Positions 1 through 11,659 of a stretch of DNA of 64,000 nt are shown here, one piece after another. A program made the translations under genes and the position numbers. The notes under the pieces are model-generated. The model saw only the letters and a program-made list of their open reading frames with translations, did not search any database and was not told where the DNA came from. Position 1 is the stretch's first letter. The number at the start of each line of letters is the position of its first letter. This DNA comes from Isoetes taiwanensis (lineage: Eukaryota; Streptophyta; Lycopodiopsida; Isoetales; Isoetaceae), in contig JAJEKV010000032.1 in the NCBI GenBank assembly GCA_021234155.1, positions 13,904,283 to 13,968,282 on the forward strand, in the 5' to 3' direction.

Positions 1-524
1 AACCATTTCCACATGGCACAATTCTATTGGTGGGCACACGGGCGCACTTTATTGGAGTTACATGCCCATGATATGGAAACCCTAACCTACTAATGGCCAA
101 ACCCTAAACCTAGGTCACTGGCTTCAGTAGTCCTTGAACCCTGCTCGTGCTCTAAACTCCATTTTAAGAATCGTCTACTGCAGAACAATATAGTGCAGCA
201 GCCCCAGGAGCATGCGTGCATCAGAAGGAGTGGAAGCTACCCTGAACAACCTCCAGAGCGATGGAGACACCAGTAGCGGGCAAAAGTTCCTTTGGAGCAG
301 GTATTTGGAGTAGGGACTTTGATAGATCATATGGAAGTAGCATTCTACAAGAGAAGGGATCCATTAGTGTCATCCTTTGTGTCGATATTTGGCTTAAAAT
401 TGAAACTCCAATATTCTTGATAAATGACACTATGGGTGACATAGCCGGATGACACAAATGTGGCAAATAAGTCAGTTATAATGTCACCTATAACGTTAGT
501 GGCAATGTCACCTATTTTGTCACC
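1..524 (+). repeat. Dispersed direct repeat, copy 1
   Basis: This block is repeated in the same orientation at 30892-31415 with only scattered differences; both start AACCATTTCCACATGGCACA. The repeat includes about 340 bases of unassigned sequence and then the first bases of a CACTA-type terminus. Here that terminus has lost its first bases: the text reads CATTCTACAAGAGAAGG, where the second copy reads GTAACACTACAAGAGAAGG. The left edge of the repeat lies outside the window. Confidence 0.85.
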
Positions 525-1300
525 TACAACATTAGTGGCAACGTCATCTATAAAGTCAAACATGGTGTCAGAACCTACAACATCAGCGACAACGTCACTT
601 ATAACGTCAAATATAGTCTCACTTATAAAGCCAACTACAACGTCAAGCAGAATGCCCTGATTAATGCATTGGCCCGGGGGATTCACCTCTATTATAGGTA
701 TATATGCCATGTGCGTTCCTTAGGTTGCCAAAAAACCCATTGTATACGACAGTTCCATATGAAAAACCCTTTGTATACGACTACATTATTTCTAAAAGAA
801 TATAGCCCATATCGTATAATTACTTGCCCAAAACACTTTTACTTGACAATCCCTTCTATACATATACGATGTCTCTATTATTTTATATATATTATATATT
901 ATCATAGTCATATCATATTATCACAGAATCCCTAACAGTAGAAGCCCACCAAAAATGATGGACCCTTACAGTATGAATACGAATCAAATATTTGCACCAC
1001 CATACCCCCTCTGGTATCTGTATGGCATTCAAACTATAAAAACCTTATATTATTCTTATGTATACGGTACCAGAGAGGCAATAAAAAAACCCATTTGGTG
1101 CACTCACATGTTTCATACCCCATAATGTAGGTGAACCCCCCGGGTGCATTGGTAGTGTCGCCTATTGAGTCACATATTACATCATCTATAGTTCCACTTA
1201 TAACGTCGCCTATAATGTCGCTAATAACACCACTCATAATGCTAAACTTTTTGTCATAAATAATGCCACACATACTGTCACCTGTAATGGTAAAATTCAA
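345..1300 (+). mobile_element. Degraded CACTA terminal fragment with subterminal repeats
   Basis: CTACAAGAGAAGGGATCC at 345 matches the intact end CACTACAAGAGAAGG seen at 1431 and 31247. It is followed by many degenerate copies of GTCACCTATAAYGTC (about 460-660 and 1156-1295), the kind of subterminal motif array that En/Spm-type transposases bind. A 472-bp MITE (673-1144) interrupts the array. No coding sequence belongs to this fragment; the open frames across it are by-products of the short repeat. Confidence 0.65.
673..1144. mobile_element. MITE with 8-bp target-site duplication
   Basis: The element is bounded by direct repeats TGCATTGG at 665-672 and 1145-1152. Its ends are inverted repeats: CCCGGGGGATTCACCT on the left, and CCCGGGGGGTTCACCT when the right end is read inward. 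Weaker similarity continues for about 60 bases (...ATTATRGG...CATGTG...). No coding capacity. An 8-bp duplication is characteristic of hAT elements, but the CCCGGGGG terminus is not the usual CAGGG/TAGGG, so the superfamily is an inference. Confidence 0.8.
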
Positions 1301-1309
1301 AATAACCGA

Positions 1310-1430
1310 CGCTGATTAATTCGCCCTCCCGCAATTTCCGCTTCGGTATGCACCACCGATTCTACCACAAAGAAGGTGCCAAAATGTGGCGTCAAAATGC
1401 GCGTTTTTGATACACCACAACGTGCTTTTA
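1310..1430. mobile_element. Terminal remnant of the GGGTAAAAGCA transposon family
   Basis: The sequence ACACCACAACGTGCTTTTAC at 1412-1431 matches the right end of element B (ACACCACAGCGTGCTTTTAC, followed by CC) and follows the family consensus GGGTRAAAGCAYG-N4-GGTGT. The final bases are replaced by the start of a CACTA terminus, so the fragment seems to have been cut by a CACTA insertion. The upstream 100 bases are non-coding and share only a few short words with the B end. Confidence 0.5.
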
Positions 1431-1548
1431 CACTACAAGAGAAGGGGTCAATTAGTGTCATGAAAACATCACCAGAACATTAGAATGTTTTTACTATGAC
1501 ATTATTGGTGACATTTTTATAGAAGTGATGCTATAGGTGCCACAATTT

Positions 1549-3006
1549 TTTTTTAAGAATTGAGGGCATAGAAAAATGCCGTTTCTTGGCGCCTGCGCCT
1601 CCGCCTGCGGCTAGGGCGGCCGTGAAAGGGAGTCCACCCCTTTCTTTCACATTTCGGCACTGCTGCAACGACCTTGACCTTAATCTTTCTGCCTTCTGAT
1701 GCTAGCAGAGGCCTGGCCATTTGCAAAAATCCTGAATTTTGCTCTCGATGCTGTTTCTTGAAGAAGTTTTGTGGGGGTTTTACCAGATTTCGTCTTATGC
1801 CACTAACGTGGCTTTCTGCTCTTTGCTTTTGGAGCAAATGTGGATGAAGAGACAGATTTGCCCTCTCTTGGATTATTCAGGGTTTTTTGGTTCATCCAGT
1901 CTGTTTATGTCCATTCCATTTCCTTAACAAATCTGGCAGCGTCCTTCAAGATAATCGATGTCGATGCCGTTTATCATTGGGAGCCTGTTTAGCACCGCGA
2001 AGAACAAGCTCCCGGATTTCATTTTCTTGAAAATCTTTGGCAGATTGCTTATGGTGGATTTGCGCGAAACACACCTTTGAAAAGGCGGTCGGCCTATAAG
2101 GTGGAGCAGATGTGACGTAAATCCGGTGAGAGAAACTTCTTATAGATCTAGCTTCAAATTTTTCTCATATCCAGGATCTCTTCTAGATGGTCAGCTCTTT
2201 CTTCCGCTCTTTCTTTCTAGCAGAAAGGTACAGGTTATGTTTGCATGATCAGAAAGGTTTCTTGGATAGCAAATTTGTTTGGATCAGCCCAAAACTAGTG
2301 AGAATTGATTTGAATGCAGAAAGACAACAGGTTGTATGATGGTCTTACATGCTTCTTGATTCTTTAAGCACTCAATTCTTGGTACTGATATGCCAAGAAA
2401 TTCATAACCAATTTAAGTACAGATATGCTTAATTGGGAATGCTCAAATACTGAAATGTTTGAGCGAGTGAATCCTTCAGCACTCATTTCTTGGTACTGCT
2501 ATGCCAAGAAATTCATATCCAATTTAAGTACTGATATGCTTAATTGGAATGCTCAAATACTAAAACGTTTGAGCGAGTGCTTGCTCTAGTACTGCTATGC
2601 TTGAGCATCATTACAGTTTGGAGCTATCATATTTAGATGAAGCTAACTTTGCACCTGCAAGGGAAAATATTTCTTCTCAGTTATCATTACTTTGAAAGAT
2701 CCTTATAACTTTGCTACTTCAGTTTCTTCTTTCGGGAGCCTGGCATGGTTTGCCCTTGTATTATGCACATTGTCTGGTTACTAAGTGGAAGAAATACAGG
2801 AGCGAGCTTCAAGTACATCTTACACAGTTTTATTAGTGTGCTTCTTGTAAGCACCTAATAAGTTTCTGTAACTAATAAGTTTCTGCTTGTAGAGGACGAA
2901 GATGTTGAGGTTACTCCTGTAGTAATCCTCCATGAGTATGAAGCATTGTACCTCTTATTATTATATAATATAAAAAAATTCCTTACCTTCAAAAAAAAAA
3001 AAAAAA
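1549..3006 (+). mobile_element. Polyadenylated retroposon with 16-bp target duplication
   Basis: The segment ends in an A tract (2991-3007) and is flanked by ATAGGTGCCACAATTT at 1533-1548 and 3007-3022, the signature of LINE-mediated reverse transcription. It therefore derives from an RNA read on the plus strand. No long open frame is convincing. The 5' part is GC-rich and the 3' part AT-rich. A seven-hairpin array lies at 2376-2607. The last bases (AAAAAAATTCCTTACCTTC before the A tail) closely resemble the 3' end of the minus-strand LINE at 47285, which suggests shared machinery. Confidence 0.85.
2376..2607 (+). ncRNA. Array of seven hairpins with a constant 10-nt loop
   Basis: Seven short hairpins follow one another at 2376-2399, 2408-2436, 2441-2464, 2485-2512, 2519-2547, 2551-2574 and 2582-2607. 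Their loops are nearly constant: TACTGATATG, TACAGATATG, TACTGAAATG, TACTGCTATG, TACTGATATG, TACTAAAACG, TACTGCTATG. The stems differ: TTCTTGG/CCAAGAA, CCAATTTAAG/CTTAATTGG, GCTCAAA/TTTGAGC, then the same three again, then TGCTCTAG/CTTGAGCA. Part of the order reflects a tandem duplication of about 110 bases. Function is unknown. Because the surrounding sequence was reverse-transcribed, these hairpins existed in an RNA. Confidence 0.6.
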
Positions 3007-3206
3007 ATAGGTGCCACAATTTGTGTTACCTATAGCCTCACATGTTGTGTCACCAAAAGTGTCAGTAACTTTGCTATGACTCTATAGATGTTGCTATTAG
3101 CACCAATTATAGCATCACCAATTATGTCATATATAGCATCACGGATAGTGTCATTGCCCATTAGTGACGTTATATGTGTTGTTATTAGCATCAAATATAG
3201 CGTCAG
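3007..3206. repeat. CACTA subterminal repeat block
   Basis: Degenerate GTCACC/TATAGC/GTC words continue the array that is interrupted at 1548 by the retroposon. The final ~57 bases (TAGTGTCATTGCCCATTAG ... ATATAGCGTC) recur after the LINE at 6479-6540, so the LINE sits between two members of the array. Confidence 0.6.
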
Positions 3207-6200
3207 TAGTTGTTACATATTACCCGCCGAACAGTGATAAACTAGAACTGCTAGATCTGGGAGAGAATATAACGAAATGGAAGGAACAAGGACCAATGAT
3301 TATAATAGGAGATCTAAATGCTAGAACCGGACAGGAACAAGCACAGAGTACGCACACGGATGAGATAGGGGGCCAGACAGTGTATACGATGAGGGCACAG
3401 GAGTGGCAGAGGGATACAGAAGATAAGGCAGAGGTCAATGCTAGAGGTGAATTACTGCTGGAAGTATGCACGCAAATGGGGATGATTATAGCCAATGGTG
3501 TGGGAAAATGGAGGGGATCAGGAGGCTTCACGAGCCAAAACACACATGGTAAGAGCATAGTGGATTATATAATTGTGAGCTAACAAGCAAAGAAAAAGAT
3601 AGAAGGGCTGATGCTCTGAGGGAATGGCCGGCCGGGAGGAGGGAAAGCCATAGACCAGTTAAACTAACAATCGGGCTAGGGAGAAGCCACAAAAAGACAA
3701 AGACGTAAAGAAAGGAAGATAATAAAGATGTGGTGAAGATTCGGGCCTGTGAAAACACACGTAAAAATCTTCACCCAAATGATCAAGGAGGAAATGGGAG
3801 AATGGAACTGGGGAGAGCACAACGCAAGTGAGAATGGAAACACCCTAAATGACATCATGGTAAGGGTAGCAACAGAGGTGTTTGGGAAAAAGATCAAAAT
3901 CAGGAAAAATAGGGCATTTAGAGCTTCAAGATGATGGTAATGCGATGACGAGTGTAGGGAATACAAGAGGAAAGTAAGAAAACATAGGGGAAAGGAGACA
4001 TACCGAGAAGAAAGGGCAAAGCATACATAAGATTTCAAGAAGAAGAGATACAATAACCTTATTAAAGACCAATGGTATTTGGGGAAAATGTTGAAAAAAC
4101 AGCCCCAGAAGGTTCCGAGAGGACTCAAAAATAAAGGAGGGGGAAGTAATGTGAAAGCAAAGAACGAACAAGATGACATTGGAACCGAGGGATGGGAGAG
4201 TTACTTGGATAAATTATACAAGACAGGGGCACCTCCAGTATCCATACCACTACAGCATGATCAGGACAAACCATGCTTCAACTTGCTAGACGTAGGGATG
4301 GCCCCGAGCGGGATGGCCAATCATAAAGCTCCGATTTATCACGGACTCACCGCTGAATGCTTGAAGTGTGCGAATTAGAAATTGGCGCATAAAAAGTTAC
4401 GACATTTTAACGGCATCATACATACAGGACTCCCAGACAGATGGACATACAACAGAGTCATACCTTTACATAAGACAGGGAATAGAAAAGATCCAGGGAA
4501 TTACAGAACAATAATGGTAAGCTCGATTTTCGCAAAATGGTTTGGAAAGGTATTGGATAATAAACTAAAGAAATGGGCAGAAGAAGGAAATATGAGAGCA
4601 CAGGGGGCAGCGGGGGTTCGTGACCGAGCACTCAACCACAGATCATCTAGTGACCCTACGGATATTAATAGAGCGTAACAAATTGCGGGGAAAGAAAATA
4701 ATCTGGCCGCTTTGTAGATTTTAAAAGCATTCGATACGGTTAGAGAGAGAAGTCGCTAAAGAGATTGATGGACATGCAGCCCCCAGAAATATGGTAGGAT
4801 CCATAGCAAGACTATACCACAAGGTGTATGCTAAAATGGAATAGGAAGGATCGATAATCAGGTGACACGGTAAAGCAGGGGATGCCCGTTATCCCCAACA
4901 CCGTTTGGAATATACATAGACGCACTCTGGGGATACATACATAGCGTAACGTAAGGGAGACGAGCATGCCCCAACGCTTAGGAGACACGAAGGTACCAAT
5001 AATGCTATACGCGGATGATCTTAGTATGATGGCAACAAAGAACAAAGGAATGCACAGACTGCTCAAAATTCTAGAACAATTCTGTGAGGATACAGGGCTG
5101 ACAGTGAATCTAGCAAAAACTAAGATAGTCATCTTTGGACACAAAAACAGGCATAAACCTTTTAAATATAAAGGTAACGAGATAGAGGAACCAACAGAAT
5201 ACAGATATCTAGGGTATGACACGCACGCAAGACAGGGGAAATGGACCAAAGGAGCCAATGCCAGATTTCAATCAGCTATAGGAAGCTACTTCAACATGAA
5301 AAACTTTTGTAACAGAAGTAGAATAACTGACTGGGATATCAAATGTTATCTATTCAGTGCAGTAATAGCCACCACCCAGTTATACGGAGCAGAAGCATGG
5401 GGACCAGGCCTAACAGAGAGAAACTGGGAAAAGCAGGAAGGAATTCTTAGGCAATGGCAATGCACAGAATTGTGGTGAGGACAAACACACCACTAACAAT
5501 CATGGTCCTCGAAACAGGGCAGAAACCAATGGAAGTGAGAGCATGGGAGAGAACTATAAGATACCTGCTCAGAGATAACGCGGGAGACATACAAGGAAAA
5601 CTGTCCAGCATTGCAATCATAGAATCAGCAAAATCACATATCCTCGAAAAGCAAAGGATGGTTTAAGGAGGTGGCAACATGGACCGGACAAATGGGATTG
5701 AATGAAAGTGACCTAATAGAAGAGGGGCAAAGTGGAATGAGGGAGGGCAGACACAAAGAACAAGAGCATGGTCGCAAAGGCATGGGGGACCAAGACAGAT
5801 CGTGGCTCATACTGTGTTTTAATCCGCACCAACAAATAGGACATCGATATCTGGGGATAACTTATCGGGGAAAAACGAAGGGACACGCTTAGCCGATTTA
5901 GGATGGGAAGCCATGATCCGAGAATCGAAAAAGACAGTGGAGAGGGGTAGACAAGGAAGACGGGATATATGCGAGAACTGCGACGGGGAGAATAGAGGAT
6001 GAGAACCATATGATTAGTGATCGCCCGACATACCGGAGACATCGGGGACAGATATAGGAATATAAGGTGGGGAGAACCGGTCCACAAGCCGATGAAGATG
6101 TGAGAATCACTAAGTGATCTAGCGCACGCGATTCATTCCGTAATGAATGGCGACCATTACCGAGAGAAGTACCGCGGTGAAAGAGGGCTTGTAATATGAT

Positions 6201-6466
6201 CCGTACAAAACGACTCATATAGCCTCACACAAATTACTCAGCTAAAAGCTGATTGATAACGACGCATCACTGCACGGCCAAGAAGCCGAGGTAAAAGTGG
6301 GGTGCCGGTATTAAAAGGAAAAAGTCAGCCTTCCGAAAAGGCTACATTGTAACAGCGTGATGTGCTAGTAGCACCCCTTTTAGGGAGCTCGCCCATGCTA
6401 CACAAGTCCAGGGGCCTTATGGCACAAAGGACACAAATGTATTCTATTCTATTCTATTCTATTCTA
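3207..6466 (+). mobile_element. 5'-truncated LINE with (ATTCT)n tail
   Basis: The element begins inside the endonuclease domain, contains reverse-transcriptase segments and ends in (ATTCT)n at 6440-6466, a short-repeat tail instead of poly(A). It lies inside the CACTA subterminal array. I could not define a target duplication with confidence, because the flanks are members of the same tandem array. Confidence 0.75.
3215..6090 (+). pseudogene. LINE ORF2 remains (endonuclease and reverse transcriptase)
   Basis: In order: an APE-type endonuclease fragment at about 3218-3583 (YYPPN, IIIGDLNARTG, and a C-terminal IVDYIIVS, the DY motif before the end of the domain); fingers/palm segments of reverse transcriptase at 4380-4680 (IPLHKTGNRKDPGNYRTI); the catalytic YADD motif near 4996-5020, with LAKTKIVIFG and YRYLGY downstream to 5478; and a C-terminal Cys/His-like piece near 5960-6060 (ICENC, EDENH). 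Frameshifts and stops separate every piece, so no functional protein is made. The family uses endonuclease and RT to insert DNA copies by target-primed reverse transcription. Confidence 0.8.
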
Positions 6467-6479
6467 TATACCATCGATC

Positions 6480-6660
6480 TTAGTGTCAGTACCCACTAGT
6501 GACATTATAGGTGGTGTTATTAGCACCAAATATAATAGCACCTATAGTATCACAAATTTTGTCAATGTTTATATGGCTATAGTATATGCCACAATAGATG
6601 TTACTATTAGTATCATCACTATTGTCAGATATCGTCCCATCAGTTGTCTCAAGCTTTATC
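6480..6660. repeat. CACTA subterminal repeat block
   Basis: This block continues the motif array after the LINE, with words such as GTCAGTACCCACTAGTGACA, TATTAGCACCAAATATAATA and ACCTATAGTATCAC. Together with the blocks at 1441-1548 and 3007-3206 it makes a subterminal region of roughly half a kilobase once nested insertions are removed. Between 6660 and 7150 there is a 40-60 base duplication (GGTGTCACAAAAACACATCA at about 6756 and 6820) and no gene. Confidence 0.6.
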
Positions 6661-7149
6661 TCAGTGCATATAACAACATGACTAAAGATGGAGTATTTTC
6701 AACTTCTTTATTACTTATTGTACCATTCATATTACGCAATTCACAAGTAATGTTGGTGTCACAAAAACACATCAATTGCTAGCATTAGGACAAGTGGCCA
6801 ATATCCAACAGAATATCATTTGGTGTCACAAAAACACATCAATTGCTACCATTATAGATGAAATAGGCCAGCATTCATATAGGTATAAGCATACATAACC
6901 ATTTGAAAAAACAATTATAAAGTCAAACTTGCGAGTGATTCCTCATCCTTTATATCTTGTTCAACATCCTCCAACTCATCATTACCAAGTTGTAGATGTA
7001 GTAGATGTTGAGGCACACTTTCAACTTCAACGTCCTCGTCAATGGCATAGTCCATAACAAGACGATTCTGTGATTGCATTGGCAAAAGTAACACATTGTT
7101 TTCAACCAGACCTTGGACATCTTCATGTTGAGTCTGTGTATCATCCATC

Positions 7150-8462
7150 TCGTTATCTGGAATATCTATGGCTGGCTCGCTTCATCAGAAGATTCATCGT
7201 GCAAAGTTAATGGATCAATCATACGTCGAGATGTAGGGGTCGCATGAACCACAATCCACCAATCACTATCTTTTTGGTTCTTATGAAAGAAAACCTGCTC
7301 AACTTGCCTTGGAAAAACAAAAGGCTCATCCATGTCTCTCAAAAATTGAGTGGAGTTCACCTCATAAAAACCTGAAGGATGTTGCCTCATTGTGATTTCT
7401 TCCACGATAAGATGCTTTGAACCACTTTGCCTTTAAAACATTCACCTTATATAAAGGAACGAAAATCAAATGTCTGTTATTTGGCCAACGTAATTGAGAT
7501 CACTATCTATTGGCTGGTTGTCTCTGATAGAAGCTTGACTCTTTTGCTCAAAGCACGCTGCAATGCCACAGTCATATGTAACTCTACCCTTGTCAATGCT
7601 CGATACACGAAAATGTTGGCCGTATGCCCACATGGATGTGTGGAATCTTGCCTGCAATGCACATTTATTATCACCATGATCAACAATAAAAAAAAGAGAA
7701 CTTAGTGCAATATACCTTTTTTGAACATCCAATTGCTACATTATATTCATCTGGACAAATTTCAATGCCATTCTCTTGCTCCTCTTCCATCTGAGATATT
7801 AACCACTCACATGGCATGATGTTAGGCAACCTCTCAGACTCGTTTGTGACCTTTGAACGTTTTCCATGACGAGATCTTTTTGTCAGGACTTGGTGTCTTC
7901 TATCATCCTCATCATTTTTTCGTGCAATCTCGTACTTTTCCCGCCATTTATCTAGGCTATCACAATTTGCCATCACAAACTTGTTCATCTGTAAATACAT
8001 CTCATCATCAAGTCTATGTTCTACCCCAAGGCCTTCAAGAACTTCTCCATATCCTCCATACGTTGCTCTTTCTTCCATATTTTTGGAGCATCCTCTTGTA
8101 TTGATATGGTGGCATCAATCATGAAGAAAAGGATCTCTTGCACCAAATGCCCTTCTGCCATACACCCTTCTGGTCTAGCCATTTGGCGTCATATATCGTT
8201 CCAAAAAGAACGTCCAACGTCCAGGAGCTGGTCCAACTAAACGAATCTCCTCTGGAAGATGTATCAAAAGATGTACTTGAAGATCAAAGAAGCTGGTAGG
8301 AAAATCTCGCTCTAAGATGCATAATAACTCGACAACTTCAACCTCCATGTTTGGTATATCAGAGGCATTAATTTCCTTCAAGGAAACCCACCTATCATGC
8401 ATGAAATTCCTATTATTTAATACAATTTTCACATAATAGAAAAAAAACAAGGTGCTGCGCAC
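7150..8462 (-). pseudogene. CACTA TNP2 transposase, C-terminal part (DUF4218 + DUF4216)
   Basis: Reading the minus strand from 8462 downward: a DUF4218 segment (ELLCILERDFPTSFFDLQVH, then LLIHLPEEIRLVGP, RWTFFLERYM), a linker with KFVMANCDSLDKWREKYE at 7680-8078, then DUF4216-like sequence (FRVSSIDKG, PIDSDLNYVGQITDI at 7466-7732), and the typical end EPFVFPRQVEQVFFHKNQKD ... WWIVVHATP at 7166-7405. An acidic tail follows to about 6920. These domains lie C-terminal to the catalytic Transposase_21 domain in plant CACTA proteins. The frames do not join without shifts, so it is a relic or has unrecognised introns. The matching N-terminal part is at 15512-15870. Confidence 0.85.
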
Positions 8463-11400
8463 GGAGGGTTGCCCTCCATGGCCCGAGGGTGAAGTGGCTT
8501 AAATCATAATTCAGAGTTATATTTTCACAATCAATCAAAATTGCTACTTCAAAACAATACAATGCTTGCTACCATGATTTTATGAAAATTGGCCTGAAGA
8601 AATCTCCGGTCCTCGACATGGAACAAGGATCGCAAAAGCATAAGGACTGATAATATGTGCACTAAATTTCGATGGGTTTGCACAGCGGAGCTTTGCATTT
8701 AGCATATCTATGCTTAAAAAGCTTTGCACATTATAGTTTGATCTTTTGGTTGTCTCAAATTGCTAGTGAGACAAAAAGGAGGGGTTGGGGGGTGCAAAAG
8801 GACTTGGGAAGCTGTCAATTGTTTTGCATGTCAATTTTGTTCGGGACATGGAAGAACTCGATCTTATAAATTAAAGAAGGTTGCTAAGAATTTAATAGCA
8901 TGAAATGGAAATTGCAAGCAAAGTAAAGCTACTTAAAAATGCAAAGGCATGTCTTTTGTTGCTCAATAGTTATGGGTCGAGTTCTGAGCCTAGGCCTATT
9001 GAAGGCAATGATTTGGAGTCCGTGGTTCAGCTCGAACTTGCATTTACCCTGGCTCTTCAATATCCTTTGGCGCAATGATCGAGGATCTGTCTTTGTTGTA
9101 TCCAATGCTCTATTATTGTCAAGAAATGCTCCTGGCAAGAAATGCTCCTATACATGTAGCGTCTTGGACGTAGTGTCAATGTCACCGAACATTGTTAACT
9201 CTTTCGTCATGTTGTCGATTTGCCACACATCTCGTAGACACCGTCCGACACTACCTTGTTGCAAGCATTGCATATCTTCACGACCTTGTTGTCGCGGTTA
9301 TGTTCAATCTCAATGTGTTGAGACCTGCACTTCCAAGAATATTTGATTAGTGGAAAGCCAGGTATCAAAAAAGGTGACAAGCAAGAGCAATTTTGGCTTA
9401 GTTTTAGGAGCGAAGATATGCCTTGGTATTGTCTAGGGCGTGTGCTACGAAGACTTCCTTTGTGAGTGCCACCACTACGTCATCATTTGGTAACTATAAT
9501 TCATCGGGGCAATAAGGAAAGCGGGGACTTTAGGCCCTTCAATGGATGCCACCTCGGTGTTCCTTAGAATCTCTATGGTGTTCACACAATCTTGAACTCA
9601 TACAACGGATTTATCTTCCTTACATCAAAATTACATATGGAGACCCAAAAGCGATCTCAACACGGTTTGCAATTCCCGCCCCTTCATCGTCTGCGCGATT
9701 ATCGTGATTGTGTGCATTGCATGCTCATCCACGGCGTCCACATTTAAGCATACGTAACTTTTGGATGTTGCTCGTAATAGATTCCCATATTGGATGAGAA
9801 CGGCACATGTATCTTGCTTCCAAGAGTAACGAACAAACAAGTTGATTTACGGATTATTCTTGTTGACTTGGATTGGGCATGTCAGCGAGAATCCCCGATT
9901 GCCGCGACGCTTGGTGCCTTTGGATGATGCCATCCGCCTTTGTCACACTAGTTAATGGGATTTGAAAGGAGCGACAAGCAATGGAGGTTAATGGCGACAA
10001 TCAATGGAGGTTAATGGCGACAATCAATGGAGGTTTACTTGTTGATGTTTGGAAGGCTCGCTCCTCCACCATTTTTATATATGGCAAAAAAGGGTTTTCT
10101 GCATTTTTGGATCATAAAGGCACCTTTTCGTAAAATGCAAAGTATTGGGTATGACATTATCATCTGTAAATTTCTAACAAGGGGTGCATGCGTTGTCCTT
10201 TGTTGTCAAGAAGAGAAAGATGGTCCAAGACCCATCTCTCATTGCTTATAAGTTGCTTATTGAAGAGCATTTCTGATTTGCCTCTTGAAAACCAAAGGAC
10301 CTACCATTTGTTTTCCTGTAATAACTCTATTGCTAGTTTATCATCTGCATTAAATTCCTACACTTGGTTGGCTTTATATCTAGCTCTCTTGCACGTTTTG
10401 GCGTGATCCTCAATATTCCGAAACCTAATCAAATCACGTATTTGCTACGGCATAACCAAAGCATCATCTATTGTGCTTGTCAACAAATGATACTATTAAA
10501 TCGAGCCCTTTCAAGAATTCCCTATATTTTGAAAGCTAAGGCGACAAAAAGTGGTATTCGCACAAGCAAAGTCAACGCATTGTTTCTCACTAGCTAATGA
10601 TTTGCATTAGAAGTTTTTTAGCTTGGTTTGCAATGCACTAGGTTTAGCTTGGATTAATATATTTCCTTTTTATGATCCTCTATATTTGAATCCTCCCATG
10701 TCTACTATTTTATACCTTAAAGTTATAGTAAACAAAGCAAATGTCTGCACTAACATCACTAAAACGCCCTTTATTTGTTTTTCAAGTCATTTGAGTATAG
10801 TGAGTCTTGTTTAGAATTTTAGATCAGCATCGAGCTAGAGCCAGGCCATATATGACTTTGAACCATAGCCTATCTCATAGTTACATTTCCATGGCATAGT
10901 ATATTCTATGCAAGTTAGGCTACTTGCAGTTGACGACAAAATCTTGCTAAAATCATTGAACTACATTATTCTTAGCATCTACATATAATGCGCGCAATGT
11001 TTCCAGACAAGTTACGCAGAAATGAAGAGCTGCAGCACGACGCAACTTCTTTTTGAAGGGTTGTTCAACCAGCATAACAAGCAACTCAGAAAGATCTGAT
11101 AAATAAGGTTTTAATGAGCCGTGCATACCATTCTGTGTCCTAAGGTTTCTCCAGCTTCAGTGCCAACCAGGAATATCGTGAAAACAACTCGCAAAGAATG
11201 AACATGGCCGTCACGGACCTTTTCTTTGGTAAAGATTTCCTCTATAGCGGTTGACATAGATGCACTATACTTCCCTCTTACGTAGAAGGAAAAATTTGCT
11301 TGCTTTCGACTTTAAAACCCAAAACCAACGGGCTTGAGAAATATCTCTTATCCTTTTGTTCAAGTATATCGGACGCTTATTCTTAATGTCTTTTGGAGCA

Positions 11401-11600
11401 TAGTATCCAAGCTCTCCCTATCAATGCATTGCCTTTAGGATATTCTTTGCCTTTCAATATCTTTACGCATAACATTTTCTAATTTAGAATCAAGAGGATT
11501 CTTGCCGTACGTAGAGCATGAATTAATGAAAGCTTTGAAGAAGAGATGGAAGAACGATCAACACAAGAGTTTTACGAGTTTTTTGCAAGAATTTTTATAA
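8463..11600. other. No recognisable gene; probable CACTA internal DNA
   Basis: I see only short open frames on both strands and no domain I can name. A repeated phrase GACAAtcAATGGAGGTTAATGGC occurs two to three times near 9980-10035. The stretch sits between the C-terminal and N-terminal transposase pieces, so it is either a very long intron, nested insertion material or captured DNA. Confidence 0.4.
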
Positions 11601-11659
11601 AAGCCCAAGAACGCGGAGCTTAAATACTGATAGTTGAACATGAATCCCAGTTTTACTTT

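Noticed and set aside
1553-1837. Minus-strand Arg-rich protein across the start of the retroposon
   Set aside because: The poly(A) tail shows the transcript is on the plus strand, and the Arg run is a GCC-rich repeat read backward.
2376-2607. Hammerhead ribozyme, suggested by CTGAT words in the loops
   Set aside because: The loops read CTGATA or CTGCTA, not CTGANGA, and no GAAA partner or third helix is present.
3207-6480. Target-site duplication of the LINE (GTCAGTA on both sides)
   Set aside because: The flanks are members of the CACTA tandem array, and the right copy is not directly adjacent to the tail, so the match is not informative.
7545-7565. CAAAGCACGCTGCAATG as a copy of the element B terminus
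   Set aside because: It falls inside the conserved DUF4216-like coding stretch and only 11 bases match.
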